From Sphingomonadaceae bacterium (GTDB lineage: Bacteria > Pseudomonadota > Alphaproteobacteria > Sphingomonadales > Sphingomonadaceae), in assembly GCA_947442095.1 (NCBI GenBank), contig CANEVG010000234.1:1-5996 (forward strand): DNA of 5,996 bases. The letters run 5' to 3'. The notes under the pieces are model-generated. The model worked only from the letters and a program-made list of their open reading frames with translations. It made no database searches and was not told the DNA's origin. This document shows, in pieces, positions 1 to 4,956 of the stretch (position 1 is its first letter; every line of letters starts with the position of its first letter). The position numbers and the translations under genes are program-made.

Positions 1-115
1 GGTTGGGCACTACGGTATCTTCAACGGCTCACGCTGGCGGACTTCTATCGCCCCGGTGGTCGAAGGCTGGGTCAGGAGCCACAGCATGGCCCGCAAACTC
101 AGCGTGGTGGCGTAA
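1..115 (+). CDS. phaZ: Intracellular polyhydroxyalkanoate depolymerase, C-terminal end (partial)
   Basis: Reading from base 2, this is the last 37 codons of a gene that begins outside the window and stops at TAA 113-115. The visible peptide opens VGHYGIFNGSRWR and continues to EGWVRSH. This matches the end of intracellular PHA depolymerases (PhaZ, alpha/beta-hydrolase fold), where the His of the VGHYG-type motif is the catalytic-triad histidine and the following G-x-RW segment is conserved. Known family role: hydrolysis of stored intracellular polyhydroxybutyrate granules to hydroxyacids. The nucleophile and acidic residues lie upstream and cannot be seen. The gene converges on the MaoC-like gene. 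Identification rests on a short tail, so the family call is fairly good but not certain; another alpha/beta hydrolase of the same group is the main alternative. Confidence 0.78.
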   Translation, partial: VGHYGIFNGSRWRTSIAPVVEGWVRSHSMARKLSVVA

Positions 116-139
116 CAGCGGCATCCGCCCGGCGCTGCT

Positions 140-161
140 CCCCTTCCCCGGTGGGGAGGGG
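140..161. repeat. C/G-rich hairpin 1 in the convergent intergenic gap
   Basis: CCCC at 140-143 pairs with GGGG at 158-161, T145 with A157, and CCCC at 146-149 with GGGG at 153-156. The loop is GGT and T144 is bulged. GAGGGG at 156-161 can instead pair with CCCCTC at 167-172, so two exclusive foldings exist. It lies 24 bases after the depolymerase stop codon. No T-run follows on either strand, so it is not a textbook intrinsic terminator. It resembles the short C/G-rich palindromes often found between genes in sphingomonads, a resemblance from general knowledge rather than a search. Confidence 0.45.
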
Positions 162-201
162 TATCCCCCCTCGCCATCAAGCTCCGGTCACCCCCAGCCA
201 G

Positions 202-221
202 CCTCCCCCGCACGGGGGAGG
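202..221. terminator. Perfect 9-bp hairpin between convergent genes, possible bidirectional terminator
   Basis: CCTCCCCCG (202-210) is the exact reverse complement of CGGGGGAGG (213-221), leaving CA in between, which in practice gives a tetraloop of about four bases. It lies 26 bases beyond the MaoC-like stop codon on the minus strand and 86 bases beyond the depolymerase stop on the plus strand. That position fits transcript ending or 3'-end protection for both converging transcripts. No T-tract follows on either strand, so strict intrinsic termination is doubtful. Its arms share the CTCCCC/GGGGAGG core with the hairpin at 140-161, so the two may be copies of one REP-like element. Confidence 0.4.
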
Positions 222-247
222 GTCAGGAAGTGCTTTACCTCCTCAAT

Positions 248-706
248 TCACACGAAGAACTGGGTAATCCACTCGCACATCAGTGCGGGCTTGGGCTCGC
301 CCTCGATCTCGACCGTGATCTCCATCGATTGCTGCCACTGCCCCGGGCGCTTCTCGTCCAGCTCCAACAGCTTGAACACGCCGCGCACCCGCTTGCCGGA
401 TCGCACAGGTGCCAGAAACCGCGTCTTGTTGCCCCCATAATTGACGCCCATCTTCACGTCCGCCGGGCGTGGGCAATCGCTCTGGGCGGTCAGCAGCGGA
501 ATGAGCGAAAGGGTGAGGAACCCGTGCGCGATGGTGCCGCCGAAGGGGGTCAGCTTGGCTTTCTCTTCATCGATATGGATGAACTGGAAATCGCCCGTCG
601 CCTCAGCGAACTGGTTGATCCGCTCCTGCGTGACCTCGACCCATTCCGATGTACCGACCACCTGGCCGACCAGGGCCTTCATCTCGCTCGCTGGCATTCT
701 CCGCAT
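248..706 (-). CDS. MaoC-like hot-dog (R)-hydratase, NodN/Rv0130 type
   Basis: This 152-aa protein has the MaoC/R-hydratase signature. GDFQFIH (residues 38-44) supplies the Asp39 and His44 pair, spaced as in PhaJ-type (R)-specific enoyl-CoA hydratases, followed by FGGTIAHGFLTLSLIP (55-70). The later NYGGNKTRFLAPV segment (89-101) is typical of NodN/Rv0130-like members. Family role: stereospecific hydration of 2-enoyl-CoA or reversible dehydration of 3-hydroxyacyl-CoA, in the cytosol; the true substrate here is unknown. The usual Asn-Pro between the catalytic residues is Gln-Phe. The start at 706 is preferred because GGGAGA sits 7 bases upstream and the length fits the family; the same frame is open up to an ATG at 766, giving 172 aa. 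It lies 69 bases after the acyltransferase stop, on the same strand, so it may be the operon's last gene or separately transcribed. Confidence 0.88.
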   Translation of the reverse strand: MRRMPASEMKALVGQVVGTSEWVEVTQERINQFAEATGDFQFIHIDEEKAKLTPFGGTIAHGFLTLSLIPLLTAQSDCPRPADVKMGVNYGGNKTRFLAPVRSGKRVRGVFKLLELDEKRPGQWQQSMEITVEIEGEPKPALMCEWITQFFV

Positions 707-775
707 GGCTTCATCTCCCGTTTGCCGATTTGCCCCCTTCTTGGCGGCTCGCGGGGCGGGGTGCAATGGTCTGGT

Positions 776-1891
776 TCATCGGGCCAGCGCAGCGCGCCTG
801 CGCAGGTTTGGTTGCAGCGCGTTGATAGCGCGCTGGGCCGGCAGTTCTACCATCGCATGTAACAAGCCGGAGACTAGCACGAGCAGCGCCACCAATCCGG
901 CAAGTTGCAGCGCGCCGAGTTGCAGGTCGGCTGCAGCGAACAGCAGCTTGAAGACAATAAACAGGCCAAAATGGCTAAGGTAAGTTGAATAGCTGACCTC
1001 CCCCAGCCAGTGCAGCGGTCCTGCCCCGAGCAAGCGAGCAACCCAGCCTTGGTTGAGGGCGATGGCGAGCAGCACAAGCACCATGAGCAGCGGCGCCCAG
1101 GCTGTTTCCGGCAGGTCAAGCACCAGTCCGGTTGCCCAGCTGGCCGCTGCGCCTGCGGCGCAAAGGGCAGCGATCAATCGCGTGGCAGGCAAGGCGTGCC
1201 AGCCTAGCCATAGCCGCGCCGCCAGCGTGCCGACGGTGAACTCAATAAGGCAGCGCACCAGCCCGAGTGAGGTGATCCCTTGGCCAAGACTGGCGAAGCC
1301 CGCAGCAGCAAACACCCCGCAAAGTGCGCAGAGCAGGACGCCGATACCTAGCACCAGCGCGGCCGGGCCAAAGTTCCGGCTGCCAAACCAGGCCAACAGC
1401 GGAAACAGCAGATAGGCCGCCATTTCGGCGCTGATAGACCAAGCCGGATGGTTCCACGCAAGCGCGCGGGTGAAGCCCCAATTCTGGATCAGCAGCAGAT
1501 GCAGCGGCACTTCGCCAAGCGGATAGCCGGACCGATCCCCGCCCTTCAGCGCGAGGGCCGCCGCGAGCACGGCAAAGCCTACCAGCATCACCGCGTGCAG
1601 CGGCCAGATCCGCGCAAAGCGACGCCACCAGAAGCGCCCGATTGCGCTGCGATTTAGGCTTTGGAGGCGCTCTGCGTAATTGAGCCACATCACAAACCCG
1701 GAAAGCATGAAGAACAGGTCCACCGCAAGGTAGCCACGGGCAAGGGCCGTGATCACCGGGGAGGGCAGCAGGTCTGTCAGCGAGAGGCGAAGGTGGAAAA
1801 ACACAATGTACCACGCAGCTAGTCCGCGCAGCCCTGTCAGGGCCTCGAGCCGACCGGTCGGCCCAGTTGTCAACCTGGCCTGAGCGGTCAC
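776..1891 (-). CDS. Acyltransferase-3 (OafA/NodX-like) integral membrane protein
   Basis: This 371-aa polytopic protein has the acyltransferase-3 pattern in order. LTGLRGLAAWYIVFFH (18-33) carries the conserved Arg22 and His33. GYLAVDLFFMLSGF (53-66), the basic RFWWRRFARIWPLH (87-100), NHPAWSISAEMAAYLLFP (147-164), GEVSYSTYLSHF (297-308) and VELPAQRAI (348-356) follow. Its length is normal for the roughly ten-helix domain, and there is no extra periplasmic SGNH domain. Known members O-acylate (often O-acetylate) surface polysaccharides and lipids in the inner membrane. The start is GTG at 1891, which overlaps the upstream stop as GTGA (1888-1891), with AAAGGA seven bases ahead of it inside the upstream gene. 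Expression is therefore probably coupled to the ligase/polymerase gene. The context suggests decoration of the glycan made by this locus, but the substrate and acyl donor cannot be read from sequence. Confidence 0.92.
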   Translation of the reverse strand: MTAQARLTTGPTGRLEALTGLRGLAAWYIVFFHLRLSLTDLLPSPVITALARGYLAVDLFFMLSGFVMWLNYAERLQSLNRSAIGRFWWRRFARIWPLHAVMLVGFAVLAAALALKGGDRSGYPLGEVPLHLLLIQNWGFTRALAWNHPAWSISAEMAAYLLFPLLAWFGSRNFGPAALVLGIGVLLCALCGVFAAAGFASLGQGITSLGLVRCLIEFTVGTLAARLWLGWHALPATRLIAALCAAGAAASWATGLVLDLPETAWAPLLMVLVLLAIALNQGWVARLLGAGPLHWLGEVSYSTYLSHFGLFIVFKLLFAAADLQLGALQLAGLVALLVLVSGLLHAMVELPAQRAINALQPNLRRRAALAR

Positions 1892-3324
1892 GGTGAGATC
1901 CTTTCAAGAGCTGGCTCAAAGCCGGGCTCATGAGCTGGGCCGCCGGGATGGACTTTGCCTGGCCTGCTGCCGCGCATCCCCGGTCCCTCATGCCGCTGCC
2001 TCGGCGACAGCGCAGCCATGCGGCGGTTCACTTGCATGGCGAGGGCAATTTGCAGGCCGACCAGCATGAACATGAACGGCTGGAAGGCAATGCCAACGAA
2101 CAAAGCACCGAACATGTAGATGAAGTGCCCGGCTTGCAGTGCCAATGCGAGCGCCCTGTCGGAACCATCCAGTGCATCAGTGCTGCGGCGCAGGCGGCGC
2201 TGGATTAGCTCAAGCTGGAACAAGCCCGAAAGCTGGATGATCAGCCAGAGCGCCAGCCCGGGCCAACCCTGTTCGCCCAGCATCTCGAAGTAACTTGAAT
2301 GATAGGCGCGAGCCTTCTCCACGATCCGCTCGGTTTCGATTGCGGTGTTATTGGAGCCCGCCTTGTTGGCCTTGATCGTGTCATAGCTGACGCTGTTTCC
2401 GCGAAACGCATCGAAGCCCCCGCCAAAAGGATGGGTTTTCACGAATTCGAGCGTCCACTTCCACACCGCCACGCGCGTCGAGGCCGACTGATCGGACTGG
2501 TGGTTCTCGATCGTGTTCATCCGCTGAATATAGCTTTGCGGCAGGAACGGCACCGCGGCGGTGGCGAGCCCTGCGATCACACCCACATACAGCAGCGGCC
2601 GCTTGACTGTGCGCAAGGAAAGCCCGGCCAAAATGACAAGGCAGACCAGCCCGGTGCGGGTCTGGGTGCCGATCGGGATCAGGCAGCAGGCAAAGCCCAG
2701 CGCCAAGGCAAATAGCCGAACGAGCCGGCCCGGCGGAAAGACCGTGCCGTATCGGGCCAGCCAGGCGATCAGCGGAATGGTTGCAACCGCGACAGTTGAC
2801 AGGGTGCTGCCTTCATAGAGCCCGGTGTTGTCGCTCACCAGCAGCTTGAGTTCGCCATAGCCACCGCCACCGGAAGTGATGGTCTTGATCCCGCCGCCGA
2901 TCGCAATCACGCCGACCGAAAGCACCATGATCAGGACCAGCGATTCGATGCGAAGCCGCGTGCGCAAGGTCAGCGGCAGGAACAGCGCGAAAACTAGCGT
3001 CTTCCAAACCCAGCCCCATTTTTCGAGCGCGGGTTCGGGGAAGTCGGCCGAGCGCGTGGTCAGCCCGCAATAGACGATCAGCAGCAGCAACACGAACTGG
3101 CGCGGTGAAATGCGGATGCCGTTCTTGTCCTCGGCCACCAGCCAGGCCAGCACCGCGCAAACAAAGGCGATCAGCGAGACCGGTACTTGCTGGAGGAAAC
3201 CCCAGGTCACTTTTTGCGGCGCGACAATATCGATGTAGGCATAGGCCAGTACGAACAAGAACGGACGCCGCACACCCGCAGCCAGAAACGCGGCGACAAA
3301 TGCGGTGAGAAAGAGATTAAGCAC
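1888..3324 (-). CDS. O-antigen ligase/polymerase-like protein, exosortase A-associated (putative O-glycosylation ligase)
   Basis: This 478-aa protein has roughly ten to twelve hydrophobic segments. The N-terminal RRPFLFVLAYAYIDIVAPQ (19-37) fits the N-terminal domain of the exosortase-A-associated putative O-glycosylation ligase family. The Wzy/WaaL-type core follows: STRVAVWKWTLEFVKTHP (282-299), GGGFDAFRG (301-309), then AYHSSYFEMLGEQGWPGL (340-357) with His342, the region of the large periplasmic loop. Family knowledge: such proteins polymerise or transfer undecaprenyl-linked glycans at the periplasmic face; the exact acceptor in exosortase systems is inferred rather than proven. The start is GTG at 3324, overlapping the preceding small gene by 8 bases, and the end overlaps the acyltransferase start by 4. 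Residues after about 438 form a hydrophilic Gly/Pro/Arg-rich tail without family resemblance. A plain O-antigen polymerase (Wzy) is the main alternative. Confidence 0.88.
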   Translation of the reverse strand: MLNLFLTAFVAAFLAAGVRRPFLFVLAYAYIDIVAPQKVTWGFLQQVPVSLIAFVCAVLAWLVAEDKNGIRISPRQFVLLLLIVYCGLTTRSADFPEPALEKWGWVWKTLVFALFLPLTLRTRLRIESLVLIMVLSVGVIAIGGGIKTITSGGGGYGELKLLVSDNTGLYEGSTLSTVAVATIPLIAWLARYGTVFPPGRLVRLFALALGFACCLIPIGTQTRTGLVCLVILAGLSLRTVKRPLLYVGVIAGLATAAVPFLPQSYIQRMNTIENHQSDQSASTRVAVWKWTLEFVKTHPFGGGFDAFRGNSVSYDTIKANKAGSNNTAIETERIVEKARAYHSSYFEMLGEQGWPGLALWLIIQLSGLFQLELIQRRLRRSTDALDGSDRALALALQAGHFIYMFGALFVGIAFQPFMFMLVGLQIALAMQVNRRMAALSPRQRHEGPGMRGSRPGKVHPGGPAHEPGFEPALERISP

Positions 3325-3541
3325 GCGGCGGCTTCCCGTCCGGCTGTTTTCCGGCCGGCTGCGCGTCGTTGCGCTGCTTTGCGCTGCCTTGGGCCTTGGC
3401 GAAGCCGCGTTTCAGTCGTCCCAGTGCCTCGGTGGTACCCGGCAGGATCGGATCCTGATCAAGATCGTCACGCCGGAGCAGCCGCCAGATGGCAATCGCC
3501 ATCAGCACATGCGGCAGCACCACGGTGAAGTTGTCGATCAT
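3317..3541 (-). CDS. Small single-pass membrane protein, first gene of the ligase/acyltransferase run
   Basis: This is a 74-aa protein of unrecognised family. Residues 5-21 (FTVVLPHVLMAIAIWRL) form one hydrophobic helix, followed by RRDDLDQDP and a Lys/Arg-rich, hydrophilic tail ending GKQPDGKPPRA. By the positive-inside rule the tail should be cytoplasmic. An in-frame TGA lies seven codons upstream (3560-3562) with no other start codon between, so ATG 3541 is the only sensible start; the ribosome site is weak. The stop codon lies inside the ligase/polymerase start region (8-base overlap), which argues that it is genuinely translated and coupled to that gene. It could be a small accessory subunit of the glycan machinery or a leader cistron that sets downstream translation. 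No function is assigned. Confidence 0.6.
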   Translation of the reverse strand: MIDNFTVVLPHVLMAIAIWRLLRRDDLDQDPILPGTTEALGRLKRGFAKAQGSAKQRNDAQPAGKQPDGKPPRA

Positions 3542-3608
3542 GCGGGGGCGCCTGCGCTTTCACCGGCCCCTGATCGGACCGTCTGACCGCAGCTTTAGGC
3601 AATCTCGG

Positions 3609-3638
3609 TTGACGCGGCGTTAAGCCCTGCCGCGATAT
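3609..3638 (+). promoter_or_regulatory. Possible promoter for the glycosyltransferase gene
   Basis: TTGACG at 3609-3614 is a good match to the alphaproteobacterial -35 element. With an 18-base spacer, CGATAT at 3633-3638 is a mediocre -10. Transcription would then begin around 3645, a few bases before the ATG at 3649, giving a very short leader. That would exclude the alternative ATG at 3637 and fits the absence of a Shine-Dalgarno sequence. The divergent operon's promoter must also be in or near 3542-3648, but I could not pick out convincing minus-strand boxes there. Confidence 0.25.
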
Positions 3639-3648
3639 GGCCATTCTT

Positions 3649-4893
3649 ATGACCCGGGTGCTCCATATTCTCGATCACAGCCTGCCGCTGCAGAGCGGCT
3701 ACACCTTCCGCACCCGCGCTATCCTGAAGGCGCAGGAAGCGCTCGGCCATTCGGTGCGCTGCGTGACCGGGCGGCGGCAGGAAGGACAGGGGCCTGAACT
3801 TGTTCCGGCCGATGCGCCCGAAGTGCATGATGGCCTGCTGTTTCACCGCACGCCAGGCCAGCCTTCCGGCACCCCGGGCCTTGGTGAGTGGCAGGAAATC
3901 AGCGCGCTGGCCCGCCGGATCGAGGCCGTGGCCCGCATATGGCGGCCCGAGATTCTGCATGCCCACTCGCCCGCGCTAGGCGGGCTGGCCGCACTGCGCG
4001 CGGGGCGGCGGCTCTCTATTCCGGTGGTTTACGAGATTCGCGCCTTCTGGGAAGATGCCGCCGTGGGGAATGGCACGGGCCGCGAAGGCTCGCTGCGCTA
4101 CCGGCTGACGCGCGCGCTGGAGGACCGGGTGGTAAAGGGGGCGGATGCCGTCATCACGATCTGCCAGGGCCTGCGCAGTGATCTGATCGCGCGCGGCAAC
4201 GCGGCGGAGCGAATTACGATCATGCCCAATGGCGTCGATCTGGCGCTGTTCGGCCAGCCACTGCCGCGCGACGCCGCCTTCGCGCAAAGCTTGGGGCTGG
4301 GTTTAGGGCCGGTCATCGGCTTCCTTGGCAGCTTCTATCCTTATGAAGGGCTTGATGGTCTGATCGCCGCGATGCCTGCGATTCTCGCCGCCCAGCCCGA
4401 TGCCCGGCTGCTGCTGGTGGGCGGCGGCCCTGCCGATGCGGCGCTGCGCGCGCAGGCGGCCGCGTCTCCGGCGGCGGCTGCCATCCATTTCACTGGACGC
4501 GTGCCGCACCACGAGGTGGATCGCTACTATGCGCTGGTGGATGTTGTCTGCTATCCGCGCAAGGCGATGCGGCTGACCGAGCTTGTCACCCCGCTGAAGC
4601 CGCTCGAGGCCATGGCCCAGGGCAAGCTGGTGGCAGCAAGCGCGGTAGGTGGACACCGCGAACTGATCAAGGACGGGGTCACGGGCACGCTGTTCGCAGC
4701 CGACGATCCGGCGGCACTCGCGGCGGCCATGGCCGGCTTGCTCGGCGATACCGCGATGTGGGATGCCCGGCGCACGGTCGCGCGCGCCTTTGTCGAAAAG
4801 GCGCACGATTGGGCGGCGAATGTGCGGCGTTATGATCCTGTTTACCAAACCCTGTTAACCCAAAGGCAAGCAATTTCCAGTGCTGCTGCCTGA
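3649..4893 (+). CDS. GT4 glycosyltransferase, PEP-CTERM/exosortase A-associated type
   Basis: This 414-aa cytosolic or membrane-associated GT-B fold enzyme starts MTRVLHILDHSLPLQSGYTF. That opening is characteristic of the exosortase-A-associated glycosyltransferases (Daro_2409-like, TIGR04063) and includes the N-terminal glycine acceptor-site region. RPEILHAHSPALGG (99-112) and the GADAVITICQGL stretch (164-175) follow. PNGVD (193-197), GFLGSFYPYEGLDGL (224-238), LLLVGGGP (254-261) and FTGRVPH (281-287) form the nucleotide-sugar domain, and TELVTPLKPLEAMAQGK (310-326) is the conserved acidic donor-binding motif. Known family role: transfer of a sugar from a nucleotide-sugar donor during exopolysaccharide or lipid-linked glycan assembly; donor and linkage are unknown. 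The start at 3649 is chosen because family members begin at M-x-VLH. An in-frame ATG at 3637 would add four residues, and neither has a clear ribosome site. The gene is divergent from the ligase operon. Confidence 0.92.
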   Translation: MTRVLHILDHSLPLQSGYTFRTRAILKAQEALGHSVRCVTGRRQEGQGPELVPADAPEVHDGLLFHRTPGQPSGTPGLGEWQEISALARRIEAVARIWRPEILHAHSPALGGLAALRAGRRLSIPVVYEIRAFWEDAAVGNGTGREGSLRYRLTRALEDRVVKGADAVITICQGLRSDLIARGNAAERITIMPNGVDLALFGQPLPRDAAFAQSLGLGLGPVIGFLGSFYPYEGLDGLIAAMPAILAAQPDARLLLVGGGPADAALRAQAAASPAAAAIHFTGRVPHHEVDRYYALVDVVCYPRKAMRLTELVTPLKPLEAMAQGKLVAASAVGGHRELIKDGVTGTLFAADDPAALAAAMAGLLGDTAMWDARRTVARAFVEKAHDWAANVRRYDPVYQTLLTQRQAISSAAA

Positions 4894-4956
4894 CCGCAAG
4901 GGAAGGGAGCGGGTTTGCCGTAAGGTTTCCACCCAGTTCAGGGTCTGCAAAACGCT

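Noticed and set aside
3..440. Plus-strand frame from base 3 through the convergent gap
   Set aside because: Base 2 frame gives the PHA depolymerase end; the base 3 frame runs through the hairpins and antisense to the MaoC-like gene and shows no domain.
707..775. Possible promoter for the MaoC-like gene in the 69-base gap
   Set aside because: A TTGCAC-like -35 exists on the minus strand, but the sequence 17 bases on (CAAGAA) is not a credible -10, so I do not call it.
230..983. Long plus-strand open frames (230-862 and 441-983) opposite the MaoC-like gene and the acyltransferase end
   Set aside because: They are antisense to a gene with clear active-site motifs, have no recognisable domain, and their composition (Arg, Ser, Pro, Cys rich) is that of GC-rich shadow frames.
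1242..1991. 249-codon minus-strand frame overlapping the acyltransferase in another phase
   Set aside because: The acyltransferase frame carries every family motif without interruption; this frame gives Arg/Ala/Cys-rich low-complexity sequence with no domain.
4303..4848. 181-codon minus-strand frame opposite the glycosyltransferase
   Set aside because: Shadow of a well-supported GT4 gene; very Arg/His-rich with no recognisable motif.
4894..4956. Terminator or promoter between the glycosyltransferase and the right-edge gene
   Set aside because: No stable inverted repeat or convincing -35/-10 pair could be found; the 63 bases are purine-rich and otherwise featureless.
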